A stretch of 64,000 nt of DNA from Liolophura sinensis (taxonomy: Eukaryota; Mollusca; Polyplacophora; Chitonida; Chitonidae), in NCBI RefSeq assembly GCF_032854445.1, contig NC_088300.1:2296001-2360000 (forward strand), written 5' to 3'. This document shows, in pieces, positions 12,745-23,394 of this stretch (the first letter of the stretch is position 1; the number at the start of each line of letters is the position of its first letter). Below the pieces are notes generated by a model. It searched no databases and was not told where the DNA came from. It worked only from the letters and a program-made list of their open reading frames with translations. Position numbers and translations under genes: made by a program.

Positions 12745-13515
12745 AGTGTCTGTAGATATGTACCTGTTTATTTATTTATGTGATTGGTGAAATCCACGAT
12801 CATCTGCAGGTTGCTGGCATACCTTCCCACGTTCGACCGGAGAGGAAGCCAGCATGAGCTGGACTTGAACTCACAGGGACCGCATTGGTGAGAGGGTCCT
12901 GGGTCATTACGCTGCGCTAGCGCACCACTCAACTGAACCACGGAGGTCCCTTTTATACCCTTACGGGTAGTTCCTGTACATATATACAGGCAGGTAATGC
13001 CTGTAGTTATATACCTTTACTGGTAGTGCCTTTAGATTTATACCTTGGCTGGCAGTGCCTGCAGATATATACCTTGGCTGGCAGTGTCTACAGATATACC
13101 TTTCCTTGCAGTGCTTTTAGATATATACTCTAGCTGGCGGTGTCTGTAGATATACTCTTCCTTTCATTGCCTGTAGATATATACATTGGTGGGCAGTGTT
13201 TGCAGATATATACCCTTACTGGCCGTGCCTGTACACGTATATCTTTACTGGCAGTGCCTGTAGATGTATACATTTACTGGAAATGTCTGATGATACACTT
13301 GGCTGGCAGTGCCTGTAGATATATACATTTACTAGCAATGTCTAATGATACACTTGGCTGGCAGTGCCTGTAGATATATATATTTACTGGCAATGTCTGA
13401 TGATACACTTGGCTGACAGTGCCTGTAGATATATACTTGTCTGGCAGTGCCTGTAGTTATATACCTTGGTTGTCAATGTCCGTAGGTATACACCATGGGT
13501 AATAAAACATATATA
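12745..13515. repeat. 29-bp minisatellite, about 19 copies, interrupted by a SINE
   Basis: 'cagtgcctgtagatatatac' recurs at 29-bp steps (agtgcc at 13025 and 13054). From about 13260 a two-unit version takes over that includes 'caatgtctgatgatacact'. A lone unit, 'gtgtctgtagatatgtacct', lies left of the SINE at about 12747, so the SINE sits inside the array rather than beside it. Confidence 0.9.
12764..12952 (-). mobile_element. tRNA-derived SINE, internally deleted
   Basis: Read on the minus strand it starts with 'gacctccgtggttcagttga' (A-box-like), then 'gcgctagcgcagcgtaatga', and 'gagttcaagtccagctcatg' (a B box matching GTTCAAGTCC). After 'ctgcagatgatcgtgga' it jumps directly to the tail 'caccaatcacataaataaat', skipping the 'cctcccaccataatgctgg' middle present at 38.98-39.24 kb. 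It is therefore a head plus a tail with the central domain deleted. Pol III transcription is expected for the family; activity here is unlikely. Confidence 0.88.
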
Positions 13516-13529
13516 CCTTGAGTAGAATT

Positions 13530-14100
13530 GTGTGTGGATCTGCACACCCACCTGACAACACCCACCTGACAACACCCACCTGCCCACACCCACTTGACCT
13601 CACACTTCACCTGTCTCTATTCACACCTACCTCTTCCCATATCCACCTTACGCCCATCTTTACCTACGCCCACCTCACCTCATATCCATCTCACCCCACA
13701 CCCACGTTACTAACATCTACGTCATCATTCACCTACCTCTACCCAGACCTACCTCACCCTAAATCCACCTCTACATACATCCATCTCAACTCATATTCAT
13801 CTCACCTCACACCCACATCACCCTTCACCTACATCTTCCCACACCCACCTCACTCTACACTCACGTCCATCCACACCCACCTCACCACATATACCCAGCT
13901 CTCCCATCTTACCCATACTCGCCTCACCCACAACCACTTCACCACCCACTTCGCCTGATTGCCACTTCATTTCACGTCTATCTCACAAGAGACCCAACTC
14001 ATCACATCCACTTCCTCCATGCGCACTTTGCCTCACAGCAACCTCACTTAACTTCACCCCACATCATTTTACCTCACCCTATATTCACCTCACCAACAAC
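13530..14100. repeat. C/A/T-only low-complexity tract (cacctca-like degenerate repeat)
   Basis: About 570 bp built from variations on 'cccacctcacct' and 'cacacccac', almost lacking G on the plus strand. Copies of roughly 12-21 bp are too diverged to give one period. The 146-codon plus ORF inside it (Thr/Ser/His/Pro-rich) reflects composition, not a gene. Confidence 0.85.
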
Positions 14101-15639
14101 AAACGCATCTAACCAATTTGCTACGTTTTTCGTGCATTTCCTTAGGCTCTGACAACTCACCCGGTCTTAAATCAACTATTGTCGTCAGAATTTGATCTTG
14201 AACATTATTATTTTTTTCAATTAACAGGGTTTCAACTTGCATTTCGCTCCCTTTTGGATATAAATCTGTCGAAGTGGCCAGCGCGGGCGTATCATATATC
14301 TCCAGGGGCCCATGACCCGCCACCATAATTCACAAGTTCTGCAATGTATTCCTAGCCTGCATGCGGAAGAACAGCTCGGTTTCCCCTCAATCAAACTGCA
14401 GATTAATTACACGGCTCTGAAAGCACAAAACTACAACACCTACATCTGCCCTGAAAATCAATTTTAATTTCGCTTTGAAATGGCATAAAAACGTGCTTTA
14501 AAATGCTAGTAATTTTCGGAAATATGAAAACAGCTATACACTGGTCACCGACAGGTGGAATATCGGCCAGAATAAGAGATCTGCTGTAGAGACATAATTG
14601 TATTGGCGTTAAATTCGTAGTTTAATTTAAAGAAGAGAAATGCATAACTCACCTACCCTCCGGAAAAGTGGGTGGATAGCTAAGGAAGGAAGCTAAGTTA
14701 TGATATTACAAATAACAAAACACGATGTAATTACGCTTATGAAAGATGCTATCGGATGTGGAATTAAACATCCATGGGTATATTCATACATACGTGGCAC
14801 TGATATATTCCTTGAGGTAAACTTTATTGATTCCTATCAAAGGTTTATATTCGGCCGCAAGTTTGGCCGAAATATTTGACAAACTAGCTTCACATTTCCT
14901 ATTTAGTTCAGCAACTGTTTTCTTTTTGAAATCGACACTAAACATACAGATACTGTTAAAGACTCAGTCCCAATCTATTTTCACTGATGGAAAACTTATA
15001 TCATGTTTTACGCCGTGTCACAAATTCCATCATGACTGCTCATATTAGTGCTTTTATAGAGAAACTCCCTAAAGGCAACATCATCCGCAAACAAAACAAT
15101 TACCTGTTGTGCAATGTGCCTGAAGGTTTAATACTCCAATTAGTCTTGTCTTGTAATCGTGTGGCTTCAGTGAAAGTAGAAATGGTAAATTCTCTAAACC
15201 ATATATGGAATGCCGTATCAGCTGCCCATTGATAGTTATCTGGAATGTGTACGCATGCGTGTTGTGGCCATGTTGTTTTCTGTTGTGAGAAGACAACAGG
15301 CGTAATTGCAGCTGCAGGAATGGGAAGAAGACCTGTTTATATATATTGGCAGAGTCGGTCGATGTTTTGCATATACCCTCTGCTCATGTGTTTCATGTAA
15401 AAACAAATGTTACAAAAATATCCAACAAATATAGGTCTGTGCGTCTTGAGAGACATTCGTACACAAAGTCTTCACATTCATAATGGATGTTCAGGCTCAG
15501 CAATGGCAAGAAAAACTTGCAAGCCGGCGTTGATCAACACAAAAAGGATATAAGTTAAAAATTATGACGGAGTCATGTGCAGAGAAGCAGTCAGTCGCTT
15601 CCGAGGATGCCGAAAAAATGCGAATTACATTATCCAGAT
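14101..15639. other. unique sequence; conserved-element-like at 14.1-14.7 kb
   Basis: The first 600 bp are complex and hold 'atcaaactgcagattaatta', which resembles homeodomain-site-bearing non-coding DNA. A minus-strand ORF of 78 codons (14090-14326) has non-repetitive, charged sequence without a domain I know; coding status is unsupported. The rest (14.7-15.6 kb) is AT-rich with nothing recognisable. Confidence 0.35.
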
Positions 15640-15812
15640 CTTACACCATACTAGTTTAGAATTTGTGAATGAAAGAAAATATCTGTTTTAGTTGCGCTTT
15701 GATTGCGATTGTTCATATATTTAAAGTTGTGACTTTACTTAACGCGATGTCCATATGCTGGCCTTGGGCTATAACCCGAATTCAACGCAACCATGAAGCA
15801 CAGCGCGAGAAA
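15640..15812. repeat. dispersed repeat family B, copy 1
   Basis: Shares with 26650-26830 an ordered set of words: 'gcgctttgattgc', 'ttgttca', 'acgcgatg' (acacgatg in copy 2), 'ggccttgggctataaccc' (a diverged counterpart) and 'aaccatgaagcacagcgcga' (against atcatgaagcagagtgccaga). Both copies are non-coding. The family name is unknown to me. Confidence 0.65.
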
Positions 15813-16369
15813 ATAACGAGTTTTTCACGAACCGAATAGATATTTTTTTTCAAGGCAGAGAAGTCATGGGAAGGTTGTGGGTGTGAGACACTTTAATATC
15901 CCGTGAAGACGTCTAAGCTCGTGCACGTGATCACTGACGTCGCGTCTTATGACGTGTGTGCCCATTGGTACATCTATTCCCTCAGGATATAATCGTGGTT
16001 ATCTCACATATAGCATAAAGATCCAAACCCACACCGGAGATGGCAGATATACTTCCTGCTTATGTTGCGGCATTAATGAAGCCATGGGCAGTATCTTAAT
16101 GCCACAAAGCGAACTGTCTTACGCAATGTGTCATCGGCAGATGTTAAGTAATACTGACATGAGGGTGATTAACACGTTAATATAAGGACTTGTGCATCCA
16201 GATTCCTGTTATTGCGCAAGCATTACATATACGGTTGCTGTTCTTCTTCCTATGTTTATGTTCATGTATTAAATGGTACTGTGAAAGCTTTTATGTGTTC
16301 AGAAATCTGGTAAACACATTCCGACAACCTTCATGCATAGTTTATAATAATAAAAGGAAATTTTATAGC
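15813..16369. other. unique non-coding sequence
   Basis: Complex sequence. Plus ORFs at 15949-16185 and from 16190 have no recognised motif, and the second owes most of its length to the adjoining tandem array. Confidence 0.4.
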
Positions 16370-16848
16370 ACGACATTCCTGCCATCACACTGCGGCACAC
16401 GACATTCTGACCAGCACATTTCGGCACACGACACTCCGGCCAGCACATTTCGGCACACGACATTCCGGCCATCACATTGCGGCACACGACAGTCTGGCCA
16501 GCACATTTCGCCACACGACATTCTGGCTAGCACATTGCGGCACACGACATTCCGGCCAGCACATTTCGCACACGAAATTCCGGCCAGCATATTTCGGCAC
16601 ATTGAATTCCGGCCAGCACATTTCGGCACGCGGCACTCCGACCTAAACATTTAGGTACACGGCATTCCGGCCAGCACATTAAGGAACACGAAATTCCGGC
16701 CAGCACGTTTTACACACGACTTTCCGGCCAGCACATTTCGGCACGCGGCACTCCGGCCTGAACATTTCGGCACACGGCACTCCGGCCAGCACATTTCGGC
16801 ACACGTCATTTCGGCCAGCACATTTCGACATTTCGGCCAGTGAAATAG
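16370..16848. repeat. 29-bp minisatellite, about 16 copies
   Basis: 'cggcacacgacattccggcc' followed by 'agcacattt' gives 29 bp (cggcacac at 16393 and 16422). The unit is CpG-rich. It carries a stop-free frame on both strands over several units, giving artefactual ORFs. Copies beyond 16555 have short deletions. Confidence 0.95.
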
Positions 16849-17654
16849 AAAAGCAAGATGATTGAGCAAATGGTTGTCATCGACACGATGCACCTCCTGG
16901 TGCCTTAGTAATCTATATCCATAGAGAGAAGTACCAATTTGGTCAGATACACTTGTTGAAGTATCTTTTCTGTTCTGCAGGCAATAGTGTATAGCCTAAA
17001 AAGAATCATTTCAATAACTATATATCTGTATAGTTATTTAGTTTAGCTTCAGAGCTTGTGTTTAATGTGAGTACGATTTTCCTATAGCCTTTGACAAAAT
17101 GGTTTTAATTAGTATCTGAACATCTGAGCACGTAATTACTGCATATTAATACATAAAATAATACTAAATGACATGCTCAGGCGGAAGAGGTTTTTAATGC
17201 ATTTTTTCATTTCTATGTGGAAGGCAAAATTCATGAAAGCATGTAATTCTAGCACGTATGTGTATTTAACATATTTTGTCTGCATGGTCTTATATTCAAC
17301 ATGAGGCTGTTAGGAAAGATGCAGATGTGGAAATTCTGTAACCCAGTCGTCGCATCTTTGGTGGGATTAGTACGATTCTTACGATTTGAAGCCTTGTGAA
17401 CTTACTCTGTCTTCTTTCCATTGTTATATGTTTGACCAACTGTTCATTTTTAATATTTACTTGAATGATATGTTTTACATTACATATGGTGCCACAAACA
17501 GAGATAAGTTTCTTATTAATTTGGTATATCTTTTTAACAAGTTAAACGACAAAATATACCAAATAGCAGCGTGGCGAAAATTAAGTGCATTAGTGTGGAA
17601 TAAACTACATATCAGAACTAGTGTGGATTTCGTGATTAGATACCTGTCATTTTA
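16849..17654. other. unique AT-rich non-coding sequence
   Basis: Nothing recognisable. The plus ORF from 17386 is AT-driven and runs into the next array. Confidence 0.45.
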
Positions 17655-18027
17655 CTGCTTGACATATCGGTTGCGTGTAAGGACACTGCTTGCATATCGG
17701 TTGCGTGTCAGGACACTGCTTGACATATCGGTTGCGCGTCAGGACACTGCTTGACATATCGGTTGCGTGTCTGGACACTGCTTGACATATCGGTTGCGTG
17801 TCAGGACACTGCTTGACATATCGGTTGCGTGTCAGGACACTGCTTGACATATCGGTTGCGTGTCAGGACACTGCTTGGCATATCGGTTGCGTGTCGGGGC
17901 ACTGCTTGACATATCGGTTGCGTGTCAGGACACTGCTTGACATATCGGTTGCGTGTCAGGACACTGCTTGACATATCGGTTGCGTGTCTGGACACTGCTT
18001 GACATATCGGTTGCGTGTCGGGACACA
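17655..18027. repeat. 31-bp minisatellite, twelve copies
   Basis: 'gcttgacatatcggttgcgt' plus 'gtcaggacact' repeats every 31 bp (ttgcg at 17701 and 17732). Copies differ by only one or two bases, so it is well homogenised. Confidence 0.96.
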
Positions 18028-18679
18028 TGTTGTAGTTAAAAGCAAAGTGCTCCATTTGTTGTAAATTACAGCAATAAAATTCATTCATAAGTGTAGTTCC
18101 AGTTTTCGGTGTAATAAATAAGTAGGATGAACAGCTTGTATTGTCATTTGTCCTGCCTACAGGAACTCCAATCAGGTAAGGTTGAAACAACACGTGTTCC
18201 TTTAATGGATTGCAGACCTATGGCAGCGAAATTGACCGTGACCGCTGTACAACTGACATCATGTCTATATATGCCATCAAACGGACGGGCAGTCTTTTGC
18301 CTGCGGTATTTCCTTGTATGATGAGTCCATGGAGTCTAATGGTCGGTGCCATTAGCGATGTAGGTATTAGGACGGGGTCGACCCGACCAGAACTCACAAA
18401 TATCAGTTGAAAGGATTTGTATGCTCTGTCGTGATTTGAGTTGTGTAGCGTAAAGACCCGTAGTAAATATCACATTTCACAATGGAAATTTCTCGGAAAT
18501 TTCTCATTCACCCTTGTTTTTATTCACCCACCTACATTACGTTTGTGAACCAGGCCAAACTTGCGCAAAACACAGATGTAGACCATAAACTTCTAGCGTT
18601 AATAAATTTCTGAATGTGGAAATTTCAGCAGACTCAATTTTCTGGGTGTTTATTGATTGGTGTTTTACATACCGTGTTG
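18028..18679. other. unique non-coding sequence with paired splice-like signals
   Basis: At 18141-18181 a pyrimidine-rich tract ending in 'cctacag' is followed by 13 nt and then 'gtaagg'. Together these form a good acceptor and a good donor. Otherwise no feature was found. Confidence 0.35.
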
Positions 18680-21186
18680 TTTCATGTATGTTCGTAATTC
18701 GTCGCGCAGTCATACCTATGTTCTGTCCTCCATGTATGTCCTCACATCATAGCACAAATACATCTACATTGCGTCCTTCATGTATCTCCTCACATCGTCG
18801 AGCAGTCATATCTACATTGTGTCCTTCATGTATGTTCTCACATCGCCGCGCAGTCATATCAACATTGTGTCCTTCATGTATGTCATCACATCGTCGAGCA
18901 GTCATACCTACGTTGTGTCCTTCATGTATGTCCTCACATCGCCACGCAGTCATGTCTACATTGTGTCCTTCATGTATGTCCTCACATCGTCGAGCAGTCA
19001 TACCTACATTGTGTCCTTCATGTATGTCCTCACATCGTCGCCCAGTCATATCTACGTTGTGTCCTTCATGTATGTCATCACATCGCCGCACAGTCATACC
19101 TACGTTGTGTCCTTCATGTATGTCCTCACATCGTCGAGCAGTCATACCTACATTGTGTCCTTCATGTATGTCCTCACATCGTCGAGCAGTCATACCTACG
19201 TTGTGTCCTCCATGTATGTCCTCACATCGTCGAGCATTCATACCTACGTTGTGTGCTTCATGTATGTCATCACATCGTCGAGCAGTCATACCTACATTGT
19301 GTCCTTCATGTATGTCCTCACATCGCCGCGCAGTCATATCAACATTGTGTCCTTCATGTATGTCCTCAGATCGTCGCGCAGTCATACCTACATTGTGTCC
19401 TTCATATATGTCATCACATCGTCGAGCAGTCATACCTACGTTGTGTCCTTCATGTATGTCCTCACATCGCCACGCAGTCATGTCTACATTGTGTCCTTCA
19501 TGTATGTCCTCACATCGTCGCGCAGTCATACCTACATTGTGTCCTTCATATATGTCCTCACATCGCCGCACAGTCATATCAACATTGTGTCCTTCATGTA
19601 TGTCCTCACATCGCCACGCAGTCATGTCTACATTGTGTCCTTCATGTATGTCCTCACATCGTCGCGCAGTCATACCTACGTTGTGTCCTTCATGTATGTC
19701 CTCACATCGCCGAGCAGTCATATCAACATTGTGTCCTTCATGTATGTCCTCACATCGTCGCCCAGTCATATCTACGTTGTGTCCTTCATGTATGTCCTCA
19801 CATCGTCGAGCAGTCATATCTACGTTGTGTCCTTCATGTATGTCCTCACATCGCCGCGCAGTCATATCAACATTGTGTCCTTCATGTATGTCCTCACATC
19901 GTCGCGCAGTCATACCTACATTGTGTCCTTCATATATGTCATCACATCGTCGAGCAGTCATACCTACGTTGTGTCCTTCATGTATGTCCTCACATCGCCA
20001 CGCAGTCATGTCTACGTTGTGTCCTTCATGTATGTCCTCACATCGTCGCGCAGTCATACCTACATTGTGTCCTTCATATATGTCCTCACATCGCCGCACA
20101 GTCATATCAACATTGTCTCCTTCATGTATATCCTCACATCGTCGAGCAGTCATATCAACATTGTGTCCTTCATGTATGTCCTCACATCGCCACGCAGTCA
20201 TGTCTACATTGTGTCCTTCATGTATGTCCTCACATCGTCGCGCAGTCATACCTACGTTGTGTCCTTCATGTATGTCCTCACATCGCCGCGCAGTCATATC
20301 AACATTGTGTCCTTCATGTATGTCCTCACATCGTCGCCCAGTCATATCTACGTTGTGTCCTTCATGTATGTCCTCACATCGTCGAGCAGTCATATCTACG
20401 TTGTGTCCTTCATGTATGTCCTCAAATCGCCGCGCAGTCATATCAACATTGTGTCCTTCATGTATGTCCTCACATCGCCACGCAGTCATACCTACATTGT
20501 GTCCTTCATATATGTCATCACATCGTCGAGCAGTCATACCTACGTTGTGTCCTTCATGTATGTCCTCACATCGCCACGCAGTCATGTCTACATTGTGTCC
20601 TTCATGTATGTCCTCACATCGTCGCCCAGTCATATCTACGTTGTGTCCTTCATGTATGTCCTCACATCGCCGCACAGTCATACCTACGTTGTGTCCTTCA
20701 TGTATGTCCTCACATCGCCGCACAGTCATACCTACGTTGTGTCCTTCATGTATGTCCTCACATCGCCGCACAGTCATACCTACGTTGTGTCCTTCATGTA
20801 TGTCATCACATCGCCGCACAGTCATACCTACGTTGTGTCCTTCATGTATGTCATCACATCGTCGAGCAGTCATACCTACATTGTGTCCTTCATGTATGTC
20901 CTCACATCGCCGCGCAGTCATATCAACATTGTGTCCTTCATGTATGTCCTCAGATCGTCGCGCAGTCATACCTACATTGTGTCCTTCATATATGTCATCA
21001 CATCGTCGCACAGTCATATCAACATTGTGTCCTTCATGTATGTCATCACATCGTCGAGCAGTCATACCTTCATTGTGTCCTTCATGTATGTCCTCACATC
21101 GTCGCGCAGTCATATCTACATTGTGTCCTTCATGTAGGTCGTCTCATCGTCGCACAATCATATCTACGTTGTGTCATTTCATGTAG
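18616..21186 (+). CDS. 856-codon repetitive ORF over the 48-bp array; probably not a gene
   Basis: This is the longest open frame. Residues 8-27 are fairly hydrophobic, and about 50 repeats of a 16-residue Cys/Ser/His/Arg unit (CPSCMSSHRRAVIPTL) follow. Against coding: two other plus frames (785 and 652 codons) and one minus frame (788 codons) are open over the same DNA; 48 is divisible by three; and the open frame ends where the array ends. For a second look: of about ten commonly variable sites, six are third positions in this frame, two first and two second. That is mild, and CpG decay could explain part of it. No known family is recognised. A transcribed repeat or repetitive secreted peptide remains possible but unsupported. 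Confidence 0.08.
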   Translation: MEISADSIFWVFIDWCFTYRVVSCMFVIRRAVIPMFCPPCMSSHHSTNTSTLRPSCISSHRRAVISTLCPSCMFSHRRAVISTLCPSCMSSHRRAVIPTLCPSCMSSHRHAVMSTLCPSCMSSHRRAVIPTLCPSCMSSHRRPVISTLCPSCMSSHRRTVIPTLCPSCMSSHRRAVIPTLCPSCMSSHRRAVIPTLCPPCMSSHRRAFIPTLCASCMSSHRRAVIPTLCPSCMSSHRRAVISTLCPSCMSSDRRAVIPTLCPSYMSSHRRAVIPTLCPSCMSSHRHAVMSTLCPSCMSSHRRAVIPTLCPSYMSSHRRTVISTLCPSCMSSHRHAVMSTLCPSCMSSHRRAVIPTLCPSCMSSHRRAVISTLCPSCMSSHRRPVISTLCPSCMSSHRRAVISTLCPSCMSSHRRAVISTLCPSCMSSHRRAVIPTLCPSYMSSHRRAVIPTLCPSCMSSHRHAVMSTLCPSCMSSHRRAVIPTLCPSYMSSHRRTVISTLSPSCISSHRRAVISTLCPSCMSSHRHAVMSTLCPSCMSSHRRAVIPTLCPSCMSSHRRAVISTLCPSCMSSHRRPVISTLCPSCMSSHRRAVISTLCPSCMSSNRRAVISTLCPSCMSSHRHAVIPTLCPSYMSSHRRAVIPTLCPSCMSSHRHAVMSTLCPSCMSSHRRPVISTLCPSCMSSHRRTVIPTLCPSCMSSHRRTVIPTLCPSCMSSHRRTVIPTLCPSCMSSHRRTVIPTLCPSCMSSHRRAVIPTLCPSCMSSHRRAVISTLCPSCMSSDRRAVIPTLCPSYMSSHRRTVISTLCPSCMSSHRRAVIPSLCPSCMSSHRRAVISTLCPSCRSSHRRTIISTLCHFM
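18680..21185. repeat. 48-bp minisatellite, about 52 copies
   Basis: The unit is 'tcatgtatgtcctcacatcg' + 'tcgcgcagtcatacctac' + 'attgtgtcct', 48 bp. Common variable sites are t/c and c/a in 'cg(t/c)cg(c/a)', gca/cca/aca, ata/atg, cct/tct/tca, aca/acg, tgt/tat and tcc/tca. Multi-unit blocks recur, for example units carrying 'cgccacgcagtcatgtct' near 18940, 19465, 19610, 19990, 20190 and 20570. This indicates higher-order spread by unequal exchange. The unit length is 16 codons without stops in four of six frames, so very long ORFs run through the array. Confidence 0.97.
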
Positions 21187-21334
21187 TGTTGTTACATCGT
21201 GTTCATTTTAATTCCTTTGTATAAGATATATCCTGCCATAATTGACAATTGTGACATATTTAAGTGCATAATCATTTTAAACAAGCTCGTTCTATCTAAC
21301 AATATACGACAATATTTCCAAGTTAATTGGTGTA

Positions 21335-21556
21335 GATATAATACAAACTTGTTGCCTGGTCTATACACAACTGTTGTCTGGTCTGTACGCGATGGCTGCT
21401 TTGTCTGTACACGATGGTTACCTGGTCTATATGAGATGGTTGCCTGGTCTATACGTGATTGTTTTCTGGTCTATACCCGATGGTTGCTTTGTCTGAATAG
21501 GATGGTTACCTGGTCTGTACGCGACTGCTATCTGGTCTATATGTGTTGTTGTAATT
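21335..21556. repeat. 22-bp minisatellite, about ten copies
   Basis: 'ctggtctatacgcgatggtt' type units step by 22 bp (ctatac at 21361, ctgtac at 21383 and 21405). They are fairly diverged. It lies 150 bp right of the 48-bp array but is unrelated in sequence. Confidence 0.85.
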
Positions 21557-23249
21557 TGATGTATTGTTACTTGTATCACGATGACCATTCCTACTCAGTT
21601 ATGAAGCTTATGTCAACGAAATTCCTGGGGTTAATGCGCAATCAAATAGTTATGTAGGCAAGCAAAATTTGGAATCTTGATGAACAGATAAAATGAAATG
21701 TACTGAGTTCTCGTACAATTAGTGTAATCGCGGAAACTATCCATGATTTCTCCAAACGCTCCTCACGCCAAAATAACAATTTTATAATAAAAAAAGCATT
21801 CTAAGCTTGAGAAGTGTAGTCATGGAGAGTCGTTCAACTTCTAAACATCTGTGTGTCTTTGTGACAAATGATTCACATTATGCAGGTAATTTAACTATAT
21901 TGTTGCTCGTGAAATGATTTTATCCAGCCCTCGATATCAACAAATTCGGTATAATTTCAGACAGTTTTCTTTAAATGTCCCAATTTTTTTAAAATTTAAT
22001 TTTGAAAGCCTTCATTTCAAAGTTGTCTATCTTCTATCGATTTTAACATCTTGTATCGACTTGACGGTTACATCTTGACATCAAAACTGTATAATAATAT
22101 CATGACAATTTATCTATAGACAAAAAAAATCCATAACTTCCAGTTTTGTGATATTTTCTTGATTTACCTTTACGATGACATCTGTATTTACATCTGTATT
22201 ATCAGAATGTTATTTATGTTATGTTATAGAGTATAAATGTGTATATAGTACATCTATATATCTCTGGGCACTCAGTGCCTGGAGCCTATAAGATAAACCA
22301 ATTAAGTTCCGGCCTCTTTATCTAGATAGGGGCCTACTGTATGAAATTTTATGTGGCTAATATTTTGTCGGAAAACTGCCTGGTTGACATGCGCGTAAAG
22401 TGGAGATACATTGTCATTGCAGAATGCAGGAGAGAATGAACTTCTTTCCTCGACCTGTTCTAGGGTCACTTTACTGTCCATTTCCACAGCCAGCTGTCCT
22501 CTGTCCTGTTCATTTCCACAACCACCTGTCAACTATACTAAAATTACCCACCTTTATCATATATAGGGCCTGTACTATTGCAAAGCTTTGTCAGATTTCT
22601 GAGCAGGTAAGAAATCCTGCCCTCTTGGGATATGTGTATGGAACGATTGGTTGTAAGGGTCTAATCCTTTTCAACCTGAAGGAGGTCTCGAGACTACAAT
22701 TGTGACATTGGTACCTTTTTTATAAATTTAAATGACCAAGGACTAAAGATCTACGTTAATGTTTTGGCATCCAGCTGGCGTGCCGCAGCGGAGGGTGCAT
22801 GTGTGGCAGTGAATGAACGCGGTCACAGTTTTATAACGGTTCACCGATTTTATGCTGTTTAATTCTGTCATGTTTTTAGACTGTGGAGACGATGTAAAAA
22901 ACACAATGGCTAATGGGGACAGCTGACGATGAGGATTAAAACTAGTAACAATTAAAGCTCATTCGCGGAATCCCAAACACTGGCTGGAGACCTGAATAAG
23001 CACAAAAGAAATCCGCATTAAATCCTTCAGCTGCCGGTGACCATTTTCTGTATTTGCAATAACTCTGACACAGCTGAAATCGCTGAAAACCACCATACAA
23101 TGGAAAACTTCTAACGTACACATCTGAGACAATTCAGAGTTATTTACACTTACATTAAGGTCCCAGTGCCCGATCACAATGTCTTATCTACAAACCGCGT
23201 CACCTCCTTGGTTCAGTTATCATAGCGTCGTACATCACAGTTTTTAAGC
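21557..23249. other. unique non-coding sequence
   Basis: AT-rich to 22.26 kb, then more complex. A donor-like 'gagcag|gtaaga' lies near 22604 within a 101-codon plus ORF (22400-22705) of unrecognised sequence. No exon is called. Confidence 0.35.
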
Positions 23250-23394
23250 CAGGAGGTTTGTCAGGTGACTGTCGAAGGTCGATGGTCAACTCCGGACACT
23301 CATATTTCCTCTCCGTCATATGAGTGAAATATCCTTTTGCATGGTGCTATACATCAATCAAGCTGAAATAAATAAATCAATCAATTTCAAAATA
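23250..23394 (+). mobile_element. degraded SINE 3' domain
   Basis: Ordered remnants 'aaggtcgatggtcaac', 'atttcctctccgtcatatga', 'gtgaaatatccttttgcat', 'acatcaatcaa' and an 'aaataaataaatcaatcaat' tail match the central and 3' parts of the 38.98-39.24 kb SINE. The tRNA-like head is absent. Confidence 0.65.

Noticed and set aside
13518-13958. 146-codon Thr/Ser/His/Pro-rich ORF that looks mucin-like.
   Set aside because: It is wholly explained by the G-poor cacctca-like tract; there is no signal peptide or start context of note.
18747-21113. Minus-strand 788-codon ORF and plus-strand 785- and 652-codon ORFs over the 48-bp array.
   Set aside because: They follow from a stop-free unit whose length is a multiple of three, and the variable sites do not favour third positions in these frames.
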